DNA from: Massilibacteroides sp.
GTDB taxonomy: Bacteria > Bacteroidota > Bacteroidia > Bacteroidales > Tannerellaceae
Reading direction: 5' to 3'
DNA length: 55,687 bases
Assembly (NCBI RefSeq): GCF_028705895.1
Contig: NZ_JAQWCQ010000020.1
Location: 1-55,687 of the forward strand
Shown: one piece after another, positions 17,800 through 27,153 of the stretch
How the letters are laid out: every line of letters begins with the position of its first letter
How positions within the stretch are numbered: the first letter of the stretch is position 1
Notes under the pieces: model-generated
Database searches by the model: none
Told to the model about the DNA's origin: nothing
What the model saw: the letters and a program-made list of their open reading frames with translations, nothing else
Translations under genes and position numbers: made by a program

Positions 17800-19977
17800 T
17801 TACCACGCTACTTTTAGACTCTCCTTCTGCGTGGTGATGATATAGATACCTCTTAGTGATAAAGTTATTTTGTCCTCATCCGCACTTGCAGTAGCTGCAT
17901 GGATAAGCGAACCCGTGATAGTATATACACGCCAAGGCTTGCCGACCGTTAGTCCCGTTACATACAATGTACCGTCGGTAACATAAGCACGGAGCTCTGG
18001 TGTTTTCACCTCGTCTATGCTTGTCGGGTTATCTGAATATGGAGTCGCTTTGATAACTCCTTCAACTTCATTTGTTGTTTCCGAAGCATTTCCTTTGTTT
18101 ATAGTAACCTTAAACTTAAAGCTACCGTCTGTGCCCAAAGGGTTTGTCTCTGTTCCGTTTTCTGCTTCCGTAAATTCTGTAACCGTTACGTTACCAATCA
18201 TATCGCCCGTAGAACGGAATTCGATGCCGTGAGCTTCACCGAATAAATAATTCAGTGTATTCAATAACCATGTTTTCACCTGCGCTTCTGTTGTTGCACT
18301 TCCCTGAGCCATGGTGTAGGTACCACCCGTAACAGCTGCTATTGCGGCTTCTACAGCCTCCTGATTTAAAAGAGCGTCACTCTTTTGGAAAACAGTACGA
18401 ACCACGACAGAGTAGTCCGGCATAATAAATGTGCGCGTATTACCTGTTCCGTTTACTGTTGTTGTTATCCAACCGTTTCCTCTTTTGTAAACCACAAGAC
18501 TGCTCAATACATAACCCGACGCCGGAGAAACTGTAACCGTAACTGTTTCACCCTCTGTGGCCATTCCTTTGTCTAATTGGACAGAGCCTGAACCACTTTG
18601 GGTTGTAGTGATTTCATTCTTCTGAGAAGGCTGTGGGTCTTCTGCAAGAATTATACCGCTTGCGCTTGCTGTCGCTCTGATTGCCTCTTCCCCTTTGTTG
18701 AGTGCTACAGAGAAATCAAAACGACCATTCGCACCGTTCGTCACAGCTGCTTCGAAATTGCTGATGGTGATATTACTTTCTGTAATATCATAAGGAATTG
18801 CACTGATTAAACTATTGATTTCTGAAATTAGCCATGTCTTTAGAGCAGCTTCTGTGTTGGCTGTTTGCTGATCTATAGTATAATTACCCTGTTCAATTAG
18901 CGTTTTAGCTTCTTCATTCATATTCGTAAAAGTCGCGCTGATTGTCACTCCGTACTCCGGCATCTCGAAACTGTAAGTTCCTTCATTCAGATCAACCTCA
19001 ATACTACTATCATCTGTTTTACACACAGAAACCGAGTTTAACTTATACCCTTCATCCGGAGTAATAGTCATGTTGACAGTCGCTCCCTGAGCAACATCAC
19101 CCTCAGGTTCAGTCACGATTGTACCACCGATAAGCGTACCGATATTAATTCCATAAGAAGGAACAGATGGTGGAAGGATTTTCTGTATTCTCACATATTT
19201 ATATGCACTGGAATAGTTAAAAGGCGTTACGCTTCCGTCTGTTCCGTTGCCTCCGGGATCAGCAACAGTAGTATTTGTCCAATACAAGTAGGGACCGGCA
19301 GGTAGTGTGGTAGGTTGACTGTTGAATGCCCCAGTTTCTCCGATGGCGGTTACTGTTCCGCCGGTAATGGAGATGGTGTTGGAGATTAGCCCGTAAGAAG
19401 ATTGTCCATTTCCGCCCGTAGCGTTCAGCGTTCCGCCGGTAATAGAGATAGAGCCATTTATGTATATCCCGTAAGAACTGAGTTGTGCATTTCCGCTCGT
19501 AGCATTTACTGTTCCGCCAGTGATGGTTAAGTTGTTTTCCACGTCTAATCCTTCCGAGAAGTAAGCCTTTCCGGCTATAGCGTTCAGCGTTCCGTCTCCT
19601 TGAATGGTGATACTGGTTGTTGCATAGATACCGCGGGAATCACTGTTCTCGACATCACTCTCAACTGTCGAAATGAAGCTGTTTACAGATCCTGTCTGCA
19701 GCTGGATGATAAGGTTGTTATTGGAGTCGTCACTAATGATTGTGAGTGCGGATTCCGCAGAGGTTGTCCACTCGAAGCCGTTAAGGGTTAGTGTCTTCGT
19801 GTTACCATCCCATCCCCATTTATCGTCTTGTCCGGTGTATTCAGAATCGGTATCCGAAGTAAAAGCTCCGTCGTTGTTAATGTCTTTATAAAACTTACCG
19901 GTATTCACGTCGAAAAGAAGTCCCATAGGCGGTGTTACGTCTATCTGTTGTGCTGCAACGGAAGTTGTGGCAAGCAC
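17800..19977 (-). CDS. Secreted beta-helix/repeat protein with T9SS-like C-terminal domain; signal peptide interrupted
   Basis: From the GTG at 19977 the frame encodes 725 residues. The N-terminal part (about 15-255) has parallel beta-helix repeats of the carbohydrate-binding type (SITITGGTLNATGGNG, ISITGGTVTAIGE). Two bacterial-repeat modules follow (YGINIGTLIGGTIV; then GYVLSSLVVYKRG), each trailed by a similar helical unit (NYTIDQQTANTEAALKTWL and TYTMAQGSATTEAQVKTWL). The last 75 residues (LRAYVTDGTLYVTGLTVGKP to the end) resemble a type-A type IX secretion sorting domain. The natural start is probably the ATG at 20034, which gives a signal peptide, but codon 19 of that frame is TGA (19978-19980). 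Unless the GTG initiates, the export signal is lost. Confidence 0.75.
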   Translation of the reverse strand: MLATTSVAAQQIDVTPPMGLLFDVNTGKFYKDINNDGAFTSDTDSEYTGQDDKWGWDGNTKTLTLNGFEWTTSAESALTIISDDSNNNLIIQLQTGSVNSFISTVESDVENSDSRGIYATTSITIQGDGTLNAIAGKAYFSEGLDVENNLTITGGTVNATSGNAQLSSYGIYINGSISITGGTLNATGGNGQSSYGLISNTISITGGTVTAIGETGAFNSQPTTLPAGPYLYWTNTTVADPGGNGTDGSVTPFNYSSAYKYVRIQKILPPSVPSYGINIGTLIGGTIVTEPEGDVAQGATVNMTITPDEGYKLNSVSVCKTDDSSIEVDLNEGTYSFEMPEYGVTISATFTNMNEEAKTLIEQGNYTIDQQTANTEAALKTWLISEINSLISAIPYDITESNITISNFEAAVTNGANGRFDFSVALNKGEEAIRATASASGIILAEDPQPSQKNEITTTQSGSGSVQLDKGMATEGETVTVTVSPASGYVLSSLVVYKRGNGWITTTVNGTGNTRTFIMPDYSVVVRTVFQKSDALLNQEAVEAAIAAVTGGTYTMAQGSATTEAQVKTWLLNTLNYLFGEAHGIEFRSTGDMIGNVTVTEFTEAENGTETNPLGTDGSFKFKVTINKGNASETTNEVEGVIKATPYSDNPTSIDEVKTPELRAYVTDGTLYVTGLTVGKPWRVYTITGSLIHAATASADEDKITLSLRGIYIITTQKESLKVAW

Positions 19978-20034
19978 TCATAGAAGTAGTAATACTAAGG
20001 TGCGCCACTTAGTTTGTTTGTAGTGCTGTTTCAT
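19978..20034 (-). other. Severed signal-peptide start with in-frame TGA
   Basis: An ATG at 20034 opens MKQHYKQTKWRTLVLLLL, then TGA (19978-19980), then VLATTSVAAQQ in the same frame. Together these form a perfect Sec signal peptide (basic start, hydrophobic core, AxA-type cut site) with one stop codon in the middle of the core. A single base change from GGA or CGA would give this TGA. Confidence 0.8.
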
Positions 20035-20092
20035 ACTTTAATTAATTTTAGTCTGCTTATTAATATTAGGTGTTTCTGTCTTTCACACGACT

Positions 20093-20100
20093 CAAAAGTA
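20093..20100 (-). promoter_or_regulatory. -7 promoter box of the secreted repeat protein gene
   Basis: On the minus strand the box reads TACTTTTG, matching TAnnTTTG, with a leader of about 53 bases to the ATG at 20034. The intact promoter suggests that the interrupted gene is still transcribed. Confidence 0.5.
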
Positions 20101-20323
20101 GGATGATAAGCAATGGGCTTGTGGTACCAGCAACAAAACTTTTTGTTGTTTTGATAAAAACGATAGAAAAAATGCACTTTTAACGTTTCAATTTCCCGTA
20201 AACAGACATTATCGTCCGGACGAAAATAACATATCCGCTATTTTTCACATATATTAAGGCTTTGGTAACTAAATCACATTTTTTTAGTCACTCTACGTAT
20301 CAGTAAAAAAAGAACAGCGTAAT

Positions 20324-20884
20324 CTAAAAAATTTCAGCTATCACACGGGGAAAATGTTCATATTCCAGCGCATGTACTTTTGCCGCAACTTCTTCCGGCG
20401 TGTCTTCAGGCAATACAGGGCATGTTGCCTGAAAAATCGTAGCTCCTTCGTCATAGTTTTCATTTACGTAATGTATTGTGATTCCGGATTCTTTCTCACC
20501 GGCAGCGACAACAGCCTCGTGCACATGCATTCCATACATCCCTTTTCCGCCGAATTTCGGAAGTAACGCAGGATGAATATTAATAATGCGGCCGGGATAA
20601 GCACGTAACAACGGTTCGGTAATCTTATTCATATAACCGGCCAGTACGATCAGATCAACACCGTATTCTTTCAGCTTGGCAAGAACAGGCTCCCCGTCAC
20701 GAAAAGCTTCCCGCGAGAAAGTCAGCGAAGGTATCCCCAATCTGCGCATCCGTTCGTGAACTCCTGCACTTACGTTATTGGAAAGAACCAAAACGAGCTT
20801 AATTTTATCACTATTAGCAAAATATCGGGCGATATTTTCGGCATTACTGCCAGATCCGGAAGCGAAAACAGCTATCTTCTTCAT
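20324..20884 (-). CDS. purN: Phosphoribosylglycinamide formyltransferase
   Basis: PurN transfers a formyl group from 10-formyl-tetrahydrofolate to glycinamide ribonucleotide, the third step of de novo purine synthesis, in the cytoplasm. The 186-residue length is normal. The nucleotide-binding loop is ASGSGSNAENI (8-18). The catalytic residues are Asn102 and His104 (INIHPALLP) and Asp145 (NYDEGATIF). The ATG at 20884 follows a near-consensus promoter box (cacatttg on the minus strand). It is transcribed away from the acpP gene. purD, another step of the pathway, is at 44082. Confidence 0.95.
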   Translation of the reverse strand: MKKIAVFASGSGSNAENIARYFANSDKIKLVLVLSNNVSAGVHERMRRLGIPSLTFSREAFRDGEPVLAKLKEYGVDLIVLAGYMNKITEPLLRAYPGRIINIHPALLPKFGGKGMYGMHVHEAVVAAGEKESGITIHYVNENYDEGATIFQATCPVLPEDTPEEVAAKVHALEYEHFPRVIAEIF

Positions 20885-20952
20885 TATTATCCTATTTTAA
20901 ATGCACAAGAAAGGGGCAAATGTGCAATTTTCCGTATTTTTAGCGGATTAAA

Positions 20953-20985
20953 TTTGTTTTGTTAGATAAAAATTGCTTTTCTTTG
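20953..20985 (+). promoter_or_regulatory. Promoter of the acpP-fabF-rnc operon
   Basis: TTTG at 20953-20956 and TTTCTTTG at 20978-20985 are spaced by 21 bases. This closely matches the Bacteroidota -33/-7 arrangement with one mismatch in the -7 box. The leader to the ATG at 21038 is about 47 bases. Confidence 0.6.
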
Positions 20986-21037
20986 CACTGCAAATTTAAA
21001 AAGTATATTCATATTTATTAATCTAAATTGAAAAGTT

Positions 21038-21274
21038 ATGTCTGAAGTTGCATCAAGAGTAAAGGCTATCATCGTTGATAAATTAAGTGTTGAAGAAACA
21101 GAAGTAACAAATGAAGCTAGCTTTACTAACGATTTAGGAGCAGACTCTCTTGACACAGTTGAATTGATTATGGAATTCGAAAAAGAATTCGGTATCTCTA
21201 TTCCTGATGATCAAGCAGAAAAAATTACAACAGTTGGCGATGCCATCGCTTACGTTGAAGCAAATGCGAAGTAA
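21038..21274 (+). CDS. acpP: Acyl carrier protein
   Basis: ACP carries growing acyl chains on a phosphopantetheine arm during type II fatty acid synthesis. The product has 78 residues, is highly acidic, and has the canonical attachment motif [15 protein letters not shown] with the modified Ser37. Length, start and composition all fit. It begins the acpP-fabF-rnc order that is common in bacteria, with fabF 18 bases downstream. Confidence 0.98.
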   Translation: MSEVASRVKAIIVDKLSVEETEVTNEASFTNDLGADSLDTVELIMEFEKEFGISIPDDQAEKITTVGDAIAYVEANAK

Positions 21275-21292
21275 TCCCTTTTAATTAAAGGT

Positions 21293-22549
21293 ATGGAATT
21301 AAAAAGAGTAGTAGTAACAGGTCTTGGTGCTATATCTCCTCTTGGTAACACCCTCTCAGAAACATGGGAGGGTCTTATTAATGGGAAAACCGGCGCCGGG
21401 CCTATTACTCAATTCGATGCATCGAAGTTTAAAACGCAGTTCGCCTGCGAAGTTAAAGGATTCGACCCACTACAATTAATGGATCGTAAGGAAGCACGCA
21501 AGTGTGACAGATATGCGCTGTTGGCACTTAGTGCAGCCGCTGAAGCAATTACAGACTCAGCCCTTGACACAGAAAAAGAAGACTTAGATCGTATCGGTGT
21601 TATTTTTGCAGCCGGTATCGGCGGTATCAAGACTTTCGAAGAAGAAGTAATGGGATATGACGAAGAACGCGGACCAAGATTTAATCCGTTCTTTATCCCT
21701 AAAATGATTTCCGACATTGCAGCAGGACAGATTTCCATGAAATATGGATTCAGAGGCCCGAATTTCGCAACAGTATCGGCTTGTGCGTCTTCAACAAATG
21801 CAATCTCTGATGCGTTCAATTACATCCGCTTAGGAAAAGCGAATGCAATTGTAACCGGAGGAGCTGAAGCTGCTATTACAAGAGCCGGAGTTGGTGGTTT
21901 CAATGCCATGAATGCCTTATCAACCCGCAATGATGATCCGGAAAGAGCATCTCGTCCATTCAGTGCAAGCCGTGATGGGTTTGTTATGGGTGAAGGAGCC
22001 GCTTGTCTTATCTTAGAAGAACTTGAACATGCTTTAGCACGTGGTGCGAAAATATATGGTGAAATCGTAGGAACAGGTATGTCTGCCGATGCATATCATC
22101 TGACAGCCTCTCATCCGGAAGGATTAGGAGCGAAATTAGTTATGAAAAATGCGTTGGAAGATGCAGGAATGAAGCCGGAAGAAATCGATTACATTAATGT
22201 ACATGGAACGTCAACTCCGGTAGGAGATATCTCTGAAGCAAAAGCAATCAAGGAGGTATTCGGAGAGCATGCCTATCATCTGAATATCAGTTCTACAAAA
22301 TCTATGACCGGTCATTTACTTGGTGCTGCAGGAGCCTTAGAAGCAATTGCATGTACATTGGCAGTCAAAGAAGGTATCATTCCTCCCACAATCAACCATG
22401 AGGAAGGAGATGAAGATGCAGAGATAGATTACAAGCTGAATTTTACATTCAACAAAGCACAGAAGAAAGAAATCAATGCTGCTCTTTCCAATACTTTTGG
22501 ATTTGGCGGTCACAATGCAAGTATGATTGTAAAGAAATTTATAAAGTAA
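21293..22549 (+). CDS. fabF: 3-oxoacyl-[acyl-carrier-protein] synthase II
   Basis: FabF condenses malonyl-ACP with acyl-ACP to elongate fatty acids. The 418-residue protein has the full catalytic set: Cys164 in VSACASSTNA, His304 in NVHGTSTPVGD and His341 in KSMTGHLLGAAG. It starts 18 bases after acpP, its obligate partner. The stop at 22547-22549 is followed one base later by the GTG start of rnc, so the two are probably translationally coupled. Confidence 0.98.
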   Translation: MELKRVVVTGLGAISPLGNTLSETWEGLINGKTGAGPITQFDASKFKTQFACEVKGFDPLQLMDRKEARKCDRYALLALSAAAEAITDSALDTEKEDLDRIGVIFAAGIGGIKTFEEEVMGYDEERGPRFNPFFIPKMISDIAAGQISMKYGFRGPNFATVSACASSTNAISDAFNYIRLGKANAIVTGGAEAAITRAGVGGFNAMNALSTRNDDPERASRPFSASRDGFVMGEGAACLILEELEHALARGAKIYGEIVGTGMSADAYHLTASHPEGLGAKLVMKNALEDAGMKPEEIDYINVHGTSTPVGDISEAKAIKEVFGEHAYHLNISSTKSMTGHLLGAAGALEAIACTLAVKEGIIPPTINHEEGDEDAEIDYKLNFTFNKAQKKEINAALSNTFGFGGHNASMIVKKFIK

Positions 22550-22550
22550 G

Positions 22551-23390
22551 GTGTTTATAAAATTATACAACAGAATAAGGCACTTCATCAATCGAACGAA
22601 GGAGCCTTATTCTTCTTTATATACAATGCTCGGCTTTTATCCCGAGAACATTCACTTATATGAACAAGCCTTTTTACACAAGTCATCGTCAATAGAAGAT
22701 GACAACGGGAAATGGCTCAATAATGAACGCTTGGAATTTTTAGGTGATGCGATCTTAGATGCAGTCGTTGCGGACATTGTATATAAACATTTCCAATATG
22801 GCAGGGAAGGCTTTTTAACTAATACACGATCCAAAATTGTTCAACGGGAAACATTAAATCGGGTTGCAATAGAAATCGGATTAAACAAGAAGGTCATTTA
22901 TTCTACCAAAATTAACTCTCACAATAATTACATGTATGGCAATGCGCTTGAAGCTCTGATCGGCGCAATCTATTTAGATAAGGGATATAAAGCCTGTTAT
23001 AAATTTATTGATGAAGAGATCATAAAAAAGCATGTTCATTTAGACAAGATAGCGCGCAAGGAAGTTAATTTCAAATCCAGCCTGATTGAATGGAGTCAGA
23101 AAAACAAATTGGAAGTCTCATTCAATCTTATCGAATCGTTTGCTGACAATGACGGTAATCCTGTATTCCAGACGGAGGTTACTCTTTTGGATACGTCTAT
23201 AGGAATAGGTATCGGATACACCAAAAAGGAATCGCAACAGAACGCGGCTAAGATGGCAATCAAAAAACTCAGAAAAGACAAAGAATTCCAGGCCTATATC
23301 TCTGAACTAAAAGAGAGGCTACAGGAAGAACAGACCTCTGAAGACAGCTTCAATGAACTTCCCGACGAAAACGAACAACAGGCGATTTAG
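22551..23390 (+). CDS. rnc: Ribonuclease III
   Basis: RNase III cleaves double-stranded RNA in rRNA processing and mRNA turnover. The 279-residue protein has the signature NERLEFLGDAILDAVVAD (58-75), a second catalytic helix (EALIGAIYLDKG) and a C-terminal double-stranded RNA-binding domain (about 180-250). An acidic Gln/Glu-rich tail ends it. The chosen start is GTG at 22551, one base after the fabF stop. It gives the basic N-terminal extension usual in Bacteroidales orthologs. An ATG at 22626 would cut into the fold. Confidence 0.95.
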   Translation: MFIKLYNRIRHFINRTKEPYSSLYTMLGFYPENIHLYEQAFLHKSSSIEDDNGKWLNNERLEFLGDAILDAVVADIVYKHFQYGREGFLTNTRSKIVQRETLNRVAIEIGLNKKVIYSTKINSHNNYMYGNALEALIGAIYLDKGYKACYKFIDEEIIKKHVHLDKIARKEVNFKSSLIEWSQKNKLEVSFNLIESFADNDGNPVFQTEVTLLDTSIGIGIGYTKKESQQNAAKMAIKKLRKDKEFQAYISELKERLQEEQTSEDSFNELPDENEQQAI

Positions 23391-23401
23391 AAATCTGTCT
23401 G

Positions 23402-24511
23402 TTATACTTTAAGGAATATCTTTTGTTTATACAGAAAATAAAGGAAAAACCAACATACGGTAAAGTATCCCGCATTACCGATTACTGCCCCTACTCCTTC
23501 AGGAACGTGATTGATTACTCCACCTAAAAAGAACTCGGATATTTTATTAAAATCCACAATCTTCTGGGCAAGATAAATTGTAATCGAATTCAGCCCCACA
23601 ACCCGAAAAAACAGGGAATAACGATTATACCCCTTCACATCAATAATGTAATAGAACAGGGCAAATAAAATCAGGGAATAGCCCGCAAGGACACAGACAA
23701 AAGAGCTTGTCCACAACTTTTTATTAATTGGAAAGACGAGGTTCCACAAGCAACCCACAATTATAAATGCAACGGCAGCAATCAACATATATGCGACTTT
23801 CTTTTTCTGTGAACATTTATTCTCCGGAAGCTGAACCAGCTGACCGGTAAACATACCCGACAAAGCCGTAACAATCGCCGGAAGCGTACTGAATAAACCT
23901 TCCGGATCAAAGATTCCATCATTCATCCGTCCCGGAAGTAAAATCCGGTCAATAGCTCCCACTAAATTATCTTCAAACGAGAATGGAGTGGACGACGCAG
24001 GAACTAACCACATAGTCAACCAATAACCTACAAGAATAAAAACGGAAATAGAAACAGTTGTCTTTGTATTGAATTTAACAAACAATAAAGCGGCAAACAT
24101 CCAGGCTAAGCCAATACGCGCTAATACACTGGCATAACGCATATTCTCAAAATCCAACTTAAAAATTCCATTATAGACAAAGCCCAGCAATACAAGCGTA
24201 ATACCGCGCTTCACTATCTTGGTATATATCTCCTGTTCTGTTTTTCCTCCCGCACGTTGCTTTGCCAATGAAAAGGGAAAAGAAATACCGGCAACAAAAA
24301 GAAATAAGGGGAATATAGTATCATGATGCGTCAAGCCGTTCCATTCAACATGAGACATCTGATCTTTCAGCCACATCATTACTGAAGAATCCGGGAAAAG
24401 GTTACAAACGGCGACAATCACTCCGGCCAGTCCCATAATAAAAAACATATCAAATCCCCTGAGAGCATCTAACGACATTAATCTGACGTTCTTCTTTTCT
24501 TGTGTTTTCAT
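23402..24511 (-). CDS. HGSNAT-like / DUF5009 membrane acyltransferase family protein
   Basis: A 369-residue polytopic membrane protein with about ten helices. The N-terminal motif LMSLDALRGFDMFFIMG and the following LTHHDTIFPLFLFVAGISFP place it in the family of heparan-alpha-glucosaminide N-acetyltransferase catalytic domains (NagX/DUF5009), in which a His in the first loop takes acetyl from cytoplasmic acetyl-CoA for a sugar on the other side. The bacterial substrate is unknown; amino sugars from glycans or peptidoglycan are plausible. The gene starts 17 bases after pfkA and is probably co-transcribed. Confidence 0.85.
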   Translation of the reverse strand: MKTQEKKNVRLMSLDALRGFDMFFIMGLAGVIVAVCNLFPDSSVMMWLKDQMSHVEWNGLTHHDTIFPLFLFVAGISFPFSLAKQRAGGKTEQEIYTKIVKRGITLVLLGFVYNGIFKLDFENMRYASVLARIGLAWMFAALLFVKFNTKTTVSISVFILVGYWLTMWLVPASSTPFSFEDNLVGAIDRILLPGRMNDGIFDPEGLFSTLPAIVTALSGMFTGQLVQLPENKCSQKKKVAYMLIAAVAFIIVGCLWNLVFPINKKLWTSSFVCVLAGYSLILFALFYYIIDVKGYNRYSLFFRVVGLNSITIYLAQKIVDFNKISEFFLGGVINHVPEGVGAVIGNAGYFTVCWFFLYFLYKQKIFLKV

Positions 24512-24528
24512 GTGTATTTTTCTTGATT

Positions 24529-25542
24529 TTATCGTCCAAAAGAAATTCCCATCCGCTGTCCCTGCAAAATGAGATCATGTTCAGGAGTAACTACTTTCAA
24601 TTTGCCGGCCACTTCTGATAAAGGAATCGATTCCACCGTATCTCCTTTCATACAAACCATACGTCCGTATTGTTTATTTGCGATCAGTTCTGTTGCATGC
24701 CCACCTAAGCGGGTAGCCAGATTGCGATCGAACGGAGAAGGATTTCCTCCGCGTTGTATATAACCTAATACCGTTTCGCGCGTTTCAATTCCGGTTACAG
24801 CTTCAATTTGTTTGGTAATATAGTCCACCGGACGCTTACGATTGGGAGAATCTATCCCTTCGGCAACAACAACAATCGAATAAGGTTTGCCTTTTTTAGC
24901 TCGTTCCCAGATTGAATTGGTAACGGCTTCCAAGTCGTATCCCAACTCGGGAAGCAGAATCACATCAGCTCCTCCGGCCATTCCTGCGTACAACGCAATC
25001 CAACCCGCATGATGCCCCATAACCTCAACCACCATCACCCGCTTATGCGAACTGGCCGTAGAGTGCAAGCGGTCGATTGCTTCTGTCGCGATATTCACAG
25101 CCGTATCAAAACCGAATGTTATATCCGTACCCCATATATCATTATCGATTGTTTTCGGAACCCCAACGACATTCAATCCCAGATTCACCAATAAATTTGC
25201 CGTTTTTTGTGTGCCGTTCCCTCCGATACAAACCACACAGTCCAATCCTAACTCCTTATAGTTATTACGAAGAATCTCAACCTTTTCTGAATCGGGGATT
25301 TCAAGCTGTTTGCGCAAAGGTTTTTCGCGCGATGTACCGAGAATAGTACCCCCGAGATTTAATATCCCCGACAATGTTTTCTCATCAAACTCCTGTATAT
25401 CTTTATTGATAATTCCCGCAAAACCGCTATGAATACCGATTACCTCCATTCCATAATGCATGATTGCCGTTTTGCCGACTCCTCGTATTGTTGCGTTTAT
25501 TCCGGGACAGTCTCCGCCCGAAGAAAGGATGCCAATTTTCAT
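24529..25542 (-). CDS. pfkA: 6-phosphofructokinase
   Basis: Phosphorylates fructose 6-phosphate to the 1,6-bisphosphate, the committed step of glycolysis. The 337-residue protein has the start motif SSGGDCPGINATIRG (7-21), the substrate loop PKTIDND (129-135) and MGHHAGWIALYAG. Two specificity positions are unusual: the usual GGDGS loop reads GGNGT (Asn109 instead of Asp), and Lys130 stands where ATP-only enzymes have Gly. Lys there is common in PPi-dependent and mixed-group enzymes, while the Gly after Asn109 is the ATP-type residue. It is best called a group III-like PFK, probably ATP-using. It is divergent from the GH3-like gene with back-to-back promoters. Confidence 0.94.
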   Translation of the reverse strand: MKIGILSSGGDCPGINATIRGVGKTAIMHYGMEVIGIHSGFAGIINKDIQEFDEKTLSGILNLGGTILGTSREKPLRKQLEIPDSEKVEILRNNYKELGLDCVVCIGGNGTQKTANLLVNLGLNVVGVPKTIDNDIWGTDITFGFDTAVNIATEAIDRLHSTASSHKRVMVVEVMGHHAGWIALYAGMAGGADVILLPELGYDLEAVTNSIWERAKKGKPYSIVVVAEGIDSPNRKRPVDYITKQIEAVTGIETRETVLGYIQRGGNPSPFDRNLATRLGGHATELIANKQYGRMVCMKGDTVESIPLSEVAGKLKVVTPEHDLILQGQRMGISFGR

Positions 25543-25565
25543 TGTAACTGTATTTTAGTATATAA

Positions 25566-25573
25566 CAAAGATA
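25566..25573 (-). promoter_or_regulatory. -7 promoter box of pfkA
   Basis: On the minus strand it reads TATCTTTG, a perfect TAnnTTTG match, with a leader of about 20 bases to the ATG at 25542. Confidence 0.6.
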
Positions 25574-25592
25574 TAAATAAAAAGAGAATGCC

Positions 25593-25600
25593 TACATTTG
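25593..25600 (+). promoter_or_regulatory. -7 promoter box of the GH3-like gene
   Basis: TACATTTG followed by ca is a strong Bacteroidota -7 element. It lies downstream of the first possible ATG (25588), so transcription from here would force use of the ATG at 25624. It lies only 20 bases from the pfkA box, so the two divergent promoters overlap. Confidence 0.6.
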
Positions 25601-25623
25601 CACCCGGACAATTAAAACAGAGC

Positions 25624-27153
25624 ATGGACATTTTAACAAAAACGATCTCTTTGTTTTTCCGACATAGGCTAAATGATATTGATTTATTTGCTTCACACGC
25701 TGATCAGATACAAAACAGACAACTAAAGAGCCTTTTATCTACCGCCCGTAATACGGAATGGGGTAAGAAATATGATTATAAGTCAATCTCTTCCTACCAA
25801 GCTTTTAAAGAACATATTCCCCTTCAAACATACGAAGAAATCAAACCCTTTGTCAATAGAATGATAAATGGAGAGAAGAATATTCTCTGGCCTTCGACAG
25901 TAAGATGGTATGCTAAGAGTAGCGGAACAACCAATGATCGCAGTAAGTTCCTGCCTGTAACAAAAGAGATACTAAAAGGATGCCATTATAAAGGCGGTTT
26001 TGATAGTGTTGCCCTCTATTTGAGGAATAACCCGCAAAGCCGCTTCTTCGCAGGAAAAGGGCTGATACTTGGCGGTAGTCATAGTCCGTCGCCCCTAAAT
26101 AAAGAATCTCATTGCGGAGATCTGTCGGCCGTTTTACTACAAAACCTGAATCCTCTCATCAATTATATCCGCGTCCCTTCAAAGAAAATCATCCTGATGG
26201 ATGAATGGGAAAGCAAAATCAAAGCAATTGTAGAAAATACGTATAATAAGAATGTAAACAACCTCTCCGGCGTTCCATCCTGGATGTTAGTGCTGATCAA
26301 GGCAATTCTTCAGAAAACAGGCAAACAAGACCTGACCGAAGTCTGGCCTGACATTGAAGTGTTTTTTCACGGTGGAATTAGTTTCGAGCCGTACAGAGAA
26401 CAATACAAGTCGCTTATACCTACAGAAAAGATGCATTATGTAGAAACCTACAATGCTTCAGAAGGTTTTTTCGGCATCCAGAGTGATCTGACAGATCAAA
26501 GTATGTTGCTAATGCTTGACTATGGCATTTTCTACGAGTTCATCCCGGTGAATGATCTGGAGTCTGCGAACCCCACAGCATTGCCTTTAGAAGCGGTTGA
26601 AACTGGCAAGAATTATGCGATGGTCATTACCACTTCGGGAGGCTTATGGAGGTATCTGATCGGAGATACGGTTCGTTTCACATCTGTACACCCGTATAAG
26701 TTTGTGATCTCAGGCCGGACAAAGCATTATATCAATGCCTTCGGTGAGGAATTGATGATCGACAATGCAGACAAAGCGCTGAGTTTAACTTGCAAAGAGA
26801 CCAATGCCGTCCTGAAAGAATATACAGTTGCCCCTTTATTTCTTTTAGATAAAGCGAAAGGAAGACACCAGTGGTTTATTGAGTTCGAGCAAGAGCCTTC
26901 AATTTCGATTGCGGAATTTACGTCTGTTTTAGACAATCATCTGAAAGAATTGAATTCTGATTATGACGCCAAACGCTACAAGGATATTTCACTCACGATT
27001 CCGGAAGTGATCTTCGCTAAACCAGGGGTATTCTATCATTGGCTTAAAGAAAAAGGAAAACTTGGCGGTCAACATAAAATTCCACGCCTGAATAATGACC
27101 GGACACACATAGAGGAACTGCTGGCAATCAATCAGAATTTAAATGACAAATAA
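25624..27153 (+). CDS. GH3 auxin-responsive promoter family protein (acyl-adenylating enzyme fold)
   Basis: The 509-residue product belongs to the GH3 family, ANL-type enzymes that adenylate a carboxylate and join it to an amino acid or other amine. In plants they conjugate hormones; bacterial substrates are unknown. Visible motifs are the phosphate-binding loop WYAKSSGTTNDRSKFLPVT, the YNASEGFFGIQ region and a hinge near GRTKHYINAFGEELM. The start at 25624 is preferred over 25588 because a strong -7 box lies between the two. The 3' end overlaps the convergent PAP2 gene by 22 bases. Confidence 0.88.
   Translation: MDILTKTISLFFRHRLNDIDLFASHADQIQNRQLKSLLSTARNTEWGKKYDYKSISSYQAFKEHIPLQTYEEIKPFVNRMINGEKNILWPSTVRWYAKSSGTTNDRSKFLPVTKEILKGCHYKGGFDSVALYLRNNPQSRFFAGKGLILGGSHSPSPLNKESHCGDLSAVLLQNLNPLINYIRVPSKKIILMDEWESKIKAIVENTYNKNVNNLSGVPSWMLVLIKAILQKTGKQDLTEVWPDIEVFFHGGISFEPYREQYKSLIPTEKMHYVETYNASEGFFGIQSDLTDQSMLLMLDYGIFYEFIPVNDLESANPTALPLEAVETGKNYAMVITTSGGLWRYLIGDTVRFTSVHPYKFVISGRTKHYINAFGEELMIDNADKALSLTCKETNAVLKEYTVAPLFLLDKAKGRHQWFIEFEQEPSISIAEFTSVLDNHLKELNSDYDAKRYKDISLTIPEVIFAKPGVFYHWLKEKGKLGGQHKIPRLNNDRTHIEELLAINQNLNDK

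Noticed and set aside
20285-20320. Possible terminator of purN
   Set aside because: The arms are only T/A runs with no stable stem between them.
25429-25623. N-terminal extension of the GH3-like gene
   Set aside because: It would run through the 5' part of pfkA and over both promoters, and its sequence is unlike the GH3 family.
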